Assembly (NCBI GenBank): GCA_040374745.1
Contig: JBEITT010000004.1
Location: 1-64,000, forward strand
Length of the DNA stretch: 64,000 nt
Direction: 5' to 3'
From: QWQI01 sp040374745
GTDB lineage: Bacteria > Planctomycetota > Planctomycetia > Isosphaerales > Isosphaeraceae
Made by a program: the position numbers and the translations under genes. Shown piece after piece: positions 24,855-34,000 of this stretch. The stretch's first letter is position 1; every line of letters begins with the position of its first letter. The notes beneath the pieces were generated by a model. That model worked only from the letters and a program-made list of their open reading frames with translations. It ran no database searches and was not told where the DNA came from.

Positions 24855-27374
24855 ATGCGATCAAGTCGTGGGTCTGAATCTAGCCGCAATCGGAAATTAC
24901 GTGAAATGCGCCCTGCAGCCGAGGCGCTGGAAACGCGGCAGCTTCTCGCTGTGGACCTGAATTTCACGGCTGGCCCTGCTCCGGGTCCTTTTGGTGTAGG
25001 CCTGACGGGTTCAGGCAGTGCGGGAAATCTGGGAACCAGCGTTTCCGTGGTGGGCGATGTCAACGGCGACGGCTATCAGGACATGGTTGTTGGCATGCCA
25101 AGCCAGAGTTCTGCGGCGTTTATTTTTGGCTCGAAGCCAACGAATTATCTTGTTCTTTCGAACTCTGACCGGCTAAATAACATTCAGAACCTGGTGCCCA
25201 CCGCTAACGGTGTCTCGGGTTTCCGGTTTGTTGACGGCAACGATTCTTCGTCGCAGCTTGGTTTCAGCGTTTCGCCGGCTGGCGATGTCAACGGTGACAA
25301 CTTTGCCGACTTTATCATCGGAGCCCCTCGGGCGTTGAATCAGAGCGGCACGGCCCAGACCGGTAAAGCTGTTCTGATTTTTGGCTCGGCCAACTTCAAT
25401 ACCGTGCAGTTAGCTTCGGTTGACATCACTCAGCTATCATCGGTCGGTCTGCGGGGAGTGACATTCACAAACACACTTTCAGGCAGCCAGACGGGTAGTT
25501 CTGTGGCATATGCCGGATCTGTCTTCAAGACACCGCAGACCACTGGCACCGTGCCAGCCCCGGGCACACTTTATCAGTCGCCCCAACCGGCCCTGGCCAT
25601 TGGTGCGCCAACAGCGAGCATTGGCGGATTCGCCTCGAACGGTGCTGTTTACATTGTGCCGAACAGCGTGATTGTGTCATCGACGGGAACAGTTGACCTT
25701 TCGCTGGTTGGCCAGACGAATGGTTCGCAGGGTCTTCTGGTTGTTGGTTCGGCATCGAATTCAAATACAGGAACTTCGCTGTCAACAGCAGGCGACTTTG
25801 ATTCTGACGGCAGTCAGGATTTGCTGATCGGCACACCGCTTAATTCCTTTGCCACATTAATTTATGGCTCGAATACGCTGCTTTCGAGAAATGCCAACCT
25901 GACCAGCTCGGGCACAACCAAAGGCGTGTTTATTAACGCATTTGGCTCGGGCAGCACCAGGATTCCCGGCATTCAGTTCACCGGCCAGAACGACCTGACT
26001 GGCCGTGGTGTGGCAGCTGGTGGCGATTTCAACGCTGACGGCCGTTCTGACATCCTGATCGGCTCGCCGAATTTTGGTGGTTCGGGTGGCATTGCCACGA
26101 ATGCCGGTATGGCATCGATGATTTACGGCCCGACAACCCGCTATGTGGGCACAGTCAGCATGACTGCCCTGCCCGCCCAGCTTGGTGCAGTCCAGTTTAT
26201 TGGTGAAGGCCTGAATGCCTACACAGGATATTCTGTGAGTGCTGCCGGATACGTGAACACTGATAAATACAGCGACATTCTGATTGGTGCTCCGGGCCTG
26301 AACGCAAATGTGGGCCGGGCCTATGTGATTCCTGGCAACCCGGGGCTCTATGGCCCTCTGAGCCTCGTGAATTCCGAGACGAATCCCTATATCGAGTCAG
26401 TGGTTATCACCAGTTCGGGCACGGGCACAGCCGGTGGCATGCAGGTGGGTCATTCGGTTTCCGGCTATTTCCGATCCCAGACCGGCAGCACCAGGACAGC
26501 CGACCTTGATAACCTGGCTGACGTGATGACTGGTGTTCCCGGGTTATCACAGGGTGGTGCAGGCTATCTGACCCAGGGCTTTTACCTGAACCAGCAGATG
26601 GTCACGCCGAAGTCGAACGAAATTGTCACGGATATTGGCGTGGATGCACTGCCAACAGCTCCGCAGCCTTATCGTATCAGTGCGACCACACCTTCTACGG
26701 TGAATATCTATGTGTTGTCGGTGCCAGCTACCGGAACACCAAGTGGTCAGGCATTCGCGCCGCTGACCCAGATTGTTGCCTCTTCGATCGTAGTCAATGG
26801 CGTGTCGTTCCCCAATGCGACGCTCGCTTCCACTTCACCAGCCGACATCAACAATGATGGCATTCCTGATGCTCTGGTACAGATCAGCCCAAGATCTGCT
26901 CTGAATCTGCAAAATGGTTCGGGCACATTGACAATCGCCGGCCTGACCAATAATAGTCAGCGTTGGCAGGGCTCGGCCTCTATTTTCGTCGTGGGTGGGT
27001 CTTCACCTACGCCGAATGTAAATCCGGTTGCCCCGGGTATTCGGAATAACAACGATTACAAGCAGAAATATAATGCCCCTGTGAACGGTGAAGCCACCGT
27101 GCCAAATGCGTCTGTGCTTTCCAGGCTTTACTGGAAGCCATTGAGGTATCAGGTTGCTTACCAGCAGTTCCTGCCAAACAAATACTTCCAGATGCGTCAG
27201 GGTATCGCCTTTAACACGGCCAATCCGAAGAATGTTCAGGCGGTGATCAATTCTCGCCGGAACATGAATCAGACGAACCCGGTCTGGAATCACAAATCGG
27301 TCTTCACCCGGGGCATCACTTACCCCGGTATCAAGGCCAGGCCCAATGTGAAAACCATTCCGCCAACCATCTGA
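24855..27374 (+). CDS. FG-GAP/integrin-alpha-like repeat surface protein
   Basis: 839 residues. The basic N-terminus followed by AEALETRQLLAVD resembles the planctomycete LEPR-xLL export/sorting segment. The body carries six or seven FG-GAP blades with Ca-binding loops: DVNGDGYQDMVVG, DVNGDNFADFIIG, DFDSDGSQDLLIG, DFNADGRSDILIG, YVNTDKYSDILIG and DINNDGIPDALVQ. These would make an integrin-like beta-propeller. The last 110 residues are Asn/Tyr/Arg-rich and basic, with no known domain. Predicted to be extracellular or cell-surface and to bind calcium; ligand unknown. A strong terminator follows 25 bp after the stop. Confidence 0.88.
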   Translation: MRSSRGSESSRNRKLREMRPAAEALETRQLLAVDLNFTAGPAPGPFGVGLTGSGSAGNLGTSVSVVGDVNGDGYQDMVVGMPSQSSAAFIFGSKPTNYLVLSNSDRLNNIQNLVPTANGVSGFRFVDGNDSSSQLGFSVSPAGDVNGDNFADFIIGAPRALNQSGTAQTGKAVLIFGSANFNTVQLASVDITQLSSVGLRGVTFTNTLSGSQTGSSVAYAGSVFKTPQTTGTVPAPGTLYQSPQPALAIGAPTASIGGFASNGAVYIVPNSVIVSSTGTVDLSLVGQTNGSQGLLVVGSASNSNTGTSLSTAGDFDSDGSQDLLIGTPLNSFATLIYGSNTLLSRNANLTSSGTTKGVFINAFGSGSTRIPGIQFTGQNDLTGRGVAAGGDFNADGRSDILIGSPNFGGSGGIATNAGMASMIYGPTTRYVGTVSMTALPAQLGAVQFIGEGLNAYTGYSVSAAGYVNTDKYSDILIGAPGLNANVGRAYVIPGNPGLYGPLSLVNSETNPYIESVVITSSGTGTAGGMQVGHSVSGYFRSQTGSTRTADLDNLADVMTGVPGLSQGGAGYLTQGFYLNQQMVTPKSNEIVTDIGVDALPTAPQPYRISATTPSTVNIYVLSVPATGTPSGQAFAPLTQIVASSIVVNGVSFPNATLASTSPADINNDGIPDALVQISPRSALNLQNGSGTLTIAGLTNNSQRWQGSASIFVVGGSSPTPNVNPVAPGIRNNNDYKQKYNAPVNGEATVPNASVLSRLYWKPLRYQVAYQQFLPNKYFQMRQGIAFNTANPKNVQAVINSRRNMNQTNPVWNHKSVFTRGITYPGIKARPNVKTIPPTI

Positions 27375-27398
27375 AAATAAACAATTCGACTTAACGAG

Positions 27399-27433
27399 AA
27401 GAGCCCGGAAGGTGAAACTTCCGGGCTCTTTTT
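27399..27433. terminator. Strong bidirectional rho-independent terminator
   Basis: Perfect 13-bp stem (27399-27411 with 27418-27430), loop GTGAAA, followed by more T residues. It separates the convergent FG-GAP and glutathione peroxidase genes. Confidence 0.95.
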
Positions 27434-27453
27434 CAATTAATGCCCGGCGGTGA

Positions 27454-28014
27454 TTAATTGCCCAGGGCCTTTTCAATGGCAGCGACCACGGCTTCACTTT
27501 CAGGAGCCTCGTTCGGCTTGAAGCGAGCCACGATTTCACCATTCTTGCCGACGAGAAACTTGGCAAAGTTCCACTGAATGTCGCCGGTGAAGCCTTCGGT
27601 GCTGGTCAGTTGCTTGTAGAGCGGGTGAATGCCGTCGCCCTTGACGACAATCTTCTCGAACAGGGGGAAGCTCACATCATAGTTCGATTTGCAGAATTCC
27701 TTGATCTGCGGGTTGGTGCCCGGTTCCTGCTTGCCGAACTCATTGGCGGGGAAGGCCAGAATGACAAAGCCCTTATCCTTGTATTTACGATAGACCTTCT
27801 CAAGGCCTTCATATTGTGGGGTCAGGCCGCACTTGCTGGCAGTGTTGACGATCAGCAGCACCTTGCCCTTATAGACTTCTGACAGGTCAACATCTTTGCC
27901 ATCAATATCTTTCACCTTGTGGGTGAGAACATTGGCGGCGAAGGCTTGGGCCTTCTGGCCGGCAACGGTGGCAGCAGCGGCAAGAGCCATGAAAATACGG
28001 CGGGAAACTTTCAT
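27454..28014 (-). CDS. Exported glutathione peroxidase-family protein
   Basis: 186 residues. MKVSRRIFMALAAAA is a Tat-like signal with twin Arg. The mature part is a complete GPx domain: NTASKCGLTPQY with the peroxidatic Cys62, AFPANEFGKQEPG with the Gln, and WNFAKFLV with the Trp of the catalytic tetrad. Bacterial members of this type usually use thioredoxin-like reductants, so hydroperoxide reduction in the periplasm is the likely role. AAGGAG lies 9 nt before the ATG. It is divergent from the thiamine gene, with about 170 bp between starts. Confidence 0.94.
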   Translation of the reverse strand: MKVSRRIFMALAAAATVAGQKAQAFAANVLTHKVKDIDGKDVDLSEVYKGKVLLIVNTASKCGLTPQYEGLEKVYRKYKDKGFVILAFPANEFGKQEPGTNPQIKEFCKSNYDVSFPLFEKIVVKGDGIHPLYKQLTSTEGFTGDIQWNFAKFLVGKNGEIVARFKPNEAPESEAVVAAIEKALGN

Positions 28015-28183
28015 CGTGATGCGACTCCTTGGTGGGTTAGCTGCGACTCAATCGTTCCAGACATTGGTCCATTGAGCCATCATGCTTACACTAGTTAAGA
28101 TGATCTTCTGCGCCGCGAAATCAAGCCCCTTGTTTGACATTTTCCCGGCCGGGCGAACCTATCTTCCGACCTGAAAAGCAATT

Positions 28184-29749
28184 ATGAGCGAACATTTTCG
28201 AACTGAAGGTGCCAACCGGGCACTTCTTATGGCCCGCCACCGAGCCAAAGTCGCAAATCGTCGTCAGGCCGAGCCAATGGATCTGCTCGTTGCCCTGCTT
28301 GCCGAGGAAGAGAGCCAGGCCGTGGCACTGATCAGCCGGCTGGGTGTCGCTGAAACAAGTCGGCAGAACTGGATTGACAGATTTCCGGTTCTGCCCGAAA
28401 CGTCCGAACCGGGTGATGTCAGTCTTTCGCAATCACTTCGCATGGCACTTGCTGATGCCGAGGTATTCGTTCGCTCGGTTGACCGTGCCCTGCCGGTGGG
28501 CACGGAAGAACTGCTATTCGGGCTGGTTTCAAGCAGTAAGGAAGTTCTGCGTGAAATGCAGGCTCTGGGTGTTGACATCCAGTTGTTCAAGTCACATTTT
28601 GTCAGCCAGTCAGCCCAGCATGCCGAACCCCTTCCCCTGCCCGAAGGCTGTGACCCCCTGTTGCTTTCGGACAGTGTGGAGAATGCAGACATCGCCCGCA
28701 TCATCGACGCCTCATCAAACCGCGTGCGTGAGGGGCTACGTGTCGTTGAAGATTATGCCCGGTTTGCACTTGATGACCCTTCACTCACCCGTGGCCTCAA
28801 AGATATTCGCCACCGACTGAACGAAGCGATGTCCGGCTTTCCAGCCGAACTGCTGATTCCGCAGCGAGACACCACTGGAGACGTCGGCACGCACATTATG
28901 GCCATGGATGAATCGATTCGTACCAGCCCTCGCGATGTTCTGATCGCCAATTTCAAGCGTGTGACAGAAGCCCTGCGATCGTTGGAAGAATTCTCAAAAC
29001 TCTATGATGTCTGGGTCTCAGGCCGCTTTGAAGTGCTCAGATACGACCTTTACACCATTGAAAAACGCATGATGCTGGCCGTGGCCGGCGCAAGATCGCT
29101 GGAAAACGCCAGGCTTTGCCTTTTGATAGGTAACCAGCAAACACTAGGCGACCTGACATGGCTGGTGTCGGAAGCAATTGCCGGTGGTGTTGATTTCATA
29201 CAACTCCGCGAGAAAAACCGCCCTGACAGGGTGATTCTCGACCATGCACGCGAAATTCGAATCATTACCGCCAAGGCCGGCGTGCTTTTTGCCGTGAATG
29301 ACCGCGTGGATATTGCCCGGCTGGCCGGGGCCGATGCCGTGCATCTGGGCCAGGACGACCTGACCGTGCGCGATGCCCGTCGGCTGGTTGGGCCCCGCAT
29401 GATTGTTGGTGTTTCCACCCACGAGCCCACCCAATTGAGAAAGGCGATCGCAGATGGAGGCCAGTATCTGGGTATTGGCCCTGTATTTTCAAGCCAGACC
29501 AAAAGTTTTCAGGATCAGGAACTGGCAGGCACAGGCTATGTGCGGCACGCCTCTGACATGACAACAACCCCATGGTTCGCCATCGGTGGCATTGGTCTTG
29601 ATAATATTGACGAGGTGATTGAAGCCGGGGCCACTCGAGTGGCGGTTAGTTCGGCAATTCTCAAGGCCGAGCGGCCACGGAACGCGGCACGGGCTTTACG
29701 CGACCGGCTTGAGCAGGTTCAGTATAACAGGCTTTTACCGCCAGCCTGA
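28184..29749 (+). CDS. thiE: Clp_N-ThiD2-ThiE fusion, thiamine phosphate synthase
   Basis: 521 residues in three parts. Residues 1 to about 140 resemble a double Clp N-terminal repeat (ANRALLMARHRAKVANRRQ, EPMDLLVALLAEE and later LPVGTEELLFGLV). Residues about 165-300 match the ThiD2-type domain (RIIDASSNRVREGLRVVEDY, RHRLNEAM). Residues about 310-515 are ThiE, with DFIQLREKN, VNDRVDIA, AVHLGQDDL, GVSTHEP and YLGIGPVF, the TIM-barrel motifs that join HMP-PP and thiazole phosphate. ThiD2-ThiE fusions are known; the Clp_N-like front part is unusual. No TPP riboswitch is visible upstream. The matching thiazole synthase is at 57524. Confidence 0.88.
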   Translation: MSEHFRTEGANRALLMARHRAKVANRRQAEPMDLLVALLAEEESQAVALISRLGVAETSRQNWIDRFPVLPETSEPGDVSLSQSLRMALADAEVFVRSVDRALPVGTEELLFGLVSSSKEVLREMQALGVDIQLFKSHFVSQSAQHAEPLPLPEGCDPLLLSDSVENADIARIIDASSNRVREGLRVVEDYARFALDDPSLTRGLKDIRHRLNEAMSGFPAELLIPQRDTTGDVGTHIMAMDESIRTSPRDVLIANFKRVTEALRSLEEFSKLYDVWVSGRFEVLRYDLYTIEKRMMLAVAGARSLENARLCLLIGNQQTLGDLTWLVSEAIAGGVDFIQLREKNRPDRVILDHAREIRIITAKAGVLFAVNDRVDIARLAGADAVHLGQDDLTVRDARRLVGPRMIVGVSTHEPTQLRKAIADGGQYLGIGPVFSSQTKSFQDQELAGTGYVRHASDMTTTPWFAIGGIGLDNIDEVIEAGATRVAVSSAILKAERPRNAARALRDRLEQVQYNRLLPPA

Positions 29750-31007
29750 TGTTCTGGATGAACTGATCGATCTGGAACTCAATCAGGAGGTATAAACATC
29801 TGCTGATAATCTGTTCGAATTAGCAGGCACTGTTGAGAATTACCTCATAAGTTAGCTGCCATTTTATCGTCATGTGCTGCAATTTCAAGATATTCTTTAT
29901 TACTAATGCAAGTGCTTTCAATTATATTTTAAATTAATAAAGGTGATGATCATAATCAACAATAATCCTGCAGCCTGAACTTCATAGAATTACATTTCAG
30001 GGCAGACCATCAATTATTACTTCACTGGAATTAAGTACTTATTTTGTCAGCTCTTGCATTTTCACCACACTCATTACCGCTCAATAACGTTAGAGATTTT
30101 AAAATCGCGAAATACGACATCATTGAAATCAAATTGAATCGAATTACCATACGAATAGATTGCACCGTGGATTTTGATATTGAAAAGCATCTGGAACCTC
30201 CAGAGGCCTGAGTTTTTTGCGCCTTTTTGCCCTTTCAGCAGAAAGGTGAACTCAAATAACCGACGAGTCAACCTTAAGCCGTTCTAAATCACTGTAAATC
30301 GCCGACACCCCAGAAATTATTTTCACAATTTCCAGACTATTACATTTGAAGTATTTCATGAAGGTTATGTATTTATAGCATTATTCAGGCGAAGAATACA
30401 AGGGATACGTGGCACTCGGCATGTGAAACAAAGCATCAAAAAAAAGCCATTATCTTTTGCTGCAAATCCTATTTTTTCAGTCCCTTGGCTTATGCCCCCT
30501 GATCACATTCCCGGGAGTTACATATTGTTCTCAAAGGACTATCAGCTTCATTTAATTCATGAATCTTTGTCATGACAATCACTATACACACAGGCACACA
30601 TCTATTGCAGGTCTGGCCATCAGGTTTTTCTCCATTCAATATACGAGTGAAAACCCTGGGCCGCGAGGTCGGTAAGGGGTAGTACCTGACTAACTCAATA
30701 AATTTGGAGATTAAGGCGGGACGGCGATTTTTCCAGCCTGCTGTGGCCACCGCGGATTTATCAAGTCAAACCAGACTCGTTCAACATTCAACGGCCTGCT
30801 GTGAATGGAATCCAGGCTGTTGCCATCAGGATCTCTGCCGTTCTGCCCCCCGATATAATTGTATTTGTAAATACTTTGGATTCTATCATTTTCGCACAGA
30901 ACTCACTCGCTAAATCTTTGTCATACAGACCCATTACATAAGCAATAGTGCCAGCAACCATTAAAAAAGCGAACCGTTTGATAACTCAAGGCCTGCGTCA
31001 AATAAAT
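29750..31007. other. Long AT-rich intergenic region
   Basis: About 1.26 kb with no convincing gene on either strand, the longest such stretch in the window. It is visibly AT-rich (the 60 bp from 29881 hold 10 G/C) against a G/C-rich background. Short open frames at 30074-30271 and 30490-30750 on the minus strand have no recognisable motif or good start. No tRNA, insertion-sequence ends or arrays of repeats were seen. It may contain decayed genes or untranslated regulatory sequence. Confidence 0.5.
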
Positions 31008-31055
31008 AAAATGATAATACCGCCCGATCATACGATCAGGCAGCATTATCATTTT
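31008..31055 (-). terminator. Terminator after the Calx-beta gene
   Basis: Long inverted repeat: outer arms AAAATGATAAT (31008-31018) and ATTATCATTTT (31045-31055), with an inner stem GCCCGATC/GATCAGGC (one mismatch) around loop ATAC. It lies 12 bp past the minus-strand stop at 31068 and reads into T-rich sequence on that strand. Confidence 0.8.
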
Positions 31056-31067
31056 AATTGAGTTGGT

Positions 31068-34000
31068 TCAGAAGGTGGCTAGACCAGTTTTTGAAATCTT
31101 CACTACGGCATTGGCGCCGGGTGTACCATTTCGGTCGCCATCAAGAGCCTGGCCGAGCTTGTCTTTGAGCATCGTCGAACCTGTAGCACTGATCGTCAGT
31201 TGCAGGTCGACTGTAAGCCTGATTGATGCATTGGTAATAGTCAGAGTACGGGTCGTTACGTTATAAGCGACTTTGGTAATTCTGTATTTAGTATCGTCCC
31301 GAGTACCAAATTTTTTGTCCCTGCCGGCAGCAACCAGCGTGTAGGACGCGAGATTTTTAATACTGTTGGGGTCGAGATCCTGCGAAAACGTGATGTTTAT
31401 GGCTGTCATCGACCCTCTTGCAACTGTCGTTTTTACTGCAGTAATCTGCGGTGCAGGTGGAGTCGTATCTTCACTGATTATACTGACTATCGTCGAAGAC
31501 GGATTCCCCAGCGAGGCTGCCATGCTGGAAGGGGAGCCAAGTGTCACAGTGAAAGTCTCGACAATTTCGACGAGCGAATCATTGATGACAGGCACCTCAA
31601 TAGTGGCAGATGCCTGCCCTTCGGCAAAGCTGATCATGCCGCCACTGGCCGAGAAGTCAACACCTGCCGTGGCGTTGATTCCAGCAATTGAGTAGGGAAT
31701 GGTTACTGAACCCAGCCCGCCATTGGTACGATTTACATTGATGAAGACCTTGCCGGAAGCGTCAGTTTCATTCACGGTGTAAGTTGGCTGGGCAAATGCA
31801 AAAGTGCCTGCTGAATCATTGTCAACAATAGTGCAGCTTGCAGTTGTCTTCGCCAGAGTCACGTTAACCGGATTTACCAGGTTTATCGCGAATGATTTTT
31901 CGTACGATTCTATCTTTGTATCACCAAAGACAGCAACTCGAATCTGGCCGGATGTCTGTCCAGCGGGAATAACCAGTGTGCCAGCAGTCGCCTGATAATC
32001 GATTCCTGCGGTCGCAGAGCCGTCGACCGTTGCATAGTTAACACTTATGTCAGCCTCGCAGGCGGCTGTCAGGGCGACATTGAATACAGCTTCGGCTGAG
32101 CCTGAATCTCCTTCCACTACACGTACATCATTCAGCGACAAGAATAATTCGACATCGTTATCCTTGATCGAGCCACTGCCAGTAGCTGTGCCAAGCATCG
32201 CATTGGTGGGGCCTGAAAGCTGAACCGTGAATGTGTCAGTTGATTCAAAAAGCCGGTCGCCGACAATCTTAACGACAACCGTAGCAGACACCGATCCTGC
32301 TGGGATTGTGACGAGTTGGCTGATTGCCTGAAAGTCGTTTCCGTCTTTGGCCGATCCTTCAAGAGTTGCTACCTGTACTGATGTCGGCAGGCCACTGACG
32401 GTTGAAAGACGAATGGTAAATGTGGCATTGGTGGTTGATCCGGTATCAGGCTCAGTCACTGTCTGACTGTCAATTGAAACAACCGGCATCACATCGTTGT
32501 CGTTAATCGTCCCGACAGCCGTAGATCTTTCAAGTGTCGCATTCACTGGCTGAGTTAAAATCAGGCTGAAGTTTTCGCTGTTTTCGAAAAGCGAATCACC
32601 GGCAATAAAGACTTTAACCTGTTTCGAGGTCTCGCCTGGAAGAAAAACCAGCTGGCCCGAAGCCGTGGTGAAATCGGCCGATGAAAGGGCGGTGCCGGCA
32701 GCAGTTGCGTAATTGACTTTTGTTGTCAGGCCGCTGGGAATGGAAAGGACGACGGTAAAGACCAACTGCTGTGTAGTGCCCGTAGTTTCGGTGATGCTGG
32801 AATCAGCCACCGATATTGCCGGAGCAACATCGTCGTTTGCCAAAGCGGCAAAGCCACGGGATTTGCTGATGGTCGATTCAGTTGGTGCTGTAAGGTCAAG
32901 ATAGAATGACTCTTCGTTTTCCAGCAGTGCATCGCCGTTGATATTTACAGAAACGGTTTTGGTCGTCTCACCCGGCAGGAAAGTCAGGATTCCTGCAGCG
33001 GCCGTGTAATCAGAACCAGCCGAAGCCGTGCCGTCTGTCGTGCTGTATGTTACTGTCGCCGGCAGGCCACTGGGAGCAGAAAGCGAAATGGCAAAAACGG
33101 CTGACTGGCCTGCACCAGTTCCCTCAGGTTGAGAAATGTCCGTAACTGAAAAGGCAGGCGAAGAATCGTCGTCATAAATTTTCATTATCGAGGTGGCAGG
33201 CGACCCCAGCGAAGTGCCTGCGGTGGGGTTAATCAGCGACAAATTCAAGGTTTCGTCGCCTTCATGCAGAGCATCATTGAGAATTGTGATCGTGAAAGTC
33301 GCCAACGCCTGACCATCGGCAAAATTCAGCACTCCCGAAGTCGGTGACAAGAAATCAGTACCGGATTCGGCCCCGCCGGCAGCCACGCGATAAGTCACGC
33401 TGGCCGGGCCGCCCGAACCACCCACCCGATTCACGTTAATCGTTGCCACTGACTCATATTCACCAACAAACAATGTTGTCGAATCAAACTGGAATACGCC
33501 AGGCTTATCCTTCACAAGAACATTCGTCGTGATGCTGTTATTTGCCTGATTATTGTCCGTATTCAGACCGACTACACTTGCCGTTGTCGAAGTTGGCCCA
33601 AAACCTGTCGGAAAAACAGTCAGGGTCAGGTCGGCAAAAGCCCCGGCCGCCAGCGTGCCGACATCCATCGAGACGACGTTCGACGCATCAACACTGGTTG
33701 AAGTGGCACTGCTTGAAGTATAAGTCAGCCATACCGGCAGGGGAACATTTACACTGACAAGAGTAACACTGCTGGGGCCGTTATTCGTTACACGATAGCT
33801 GTAAGAGTAATTCGTGCCAAGCACCGCATTAGTCACTGGCTGGGCTGTTATCGCCAGGTCTGCCGTGGGCGCAGCGGTGACAGATACTGTCTGACAGAAT
33901 TCCGATGTATAGCCGGAACCAACTCCATTACCAGCCGTGGTGGCCGTGGCCGAGATCTTTGAGCCGACCACGATCAGACTTGAATTGAATGAGACATTGA

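Noticed and set aside
28015..28183. Possible TPP riboswitch before the ThiE fusion, also considered before ThiS-ThiG
   Set aside because: No CTGAGA or ACCTGA-type thi-box elements are seen in either upstream region.
29750..31007. Insertion sequence or tRNA gene in the AT-rich region
   Set aside because: No terminal inverted repeats, transposase motifs, target duplication or cloverleaf was found by eye.
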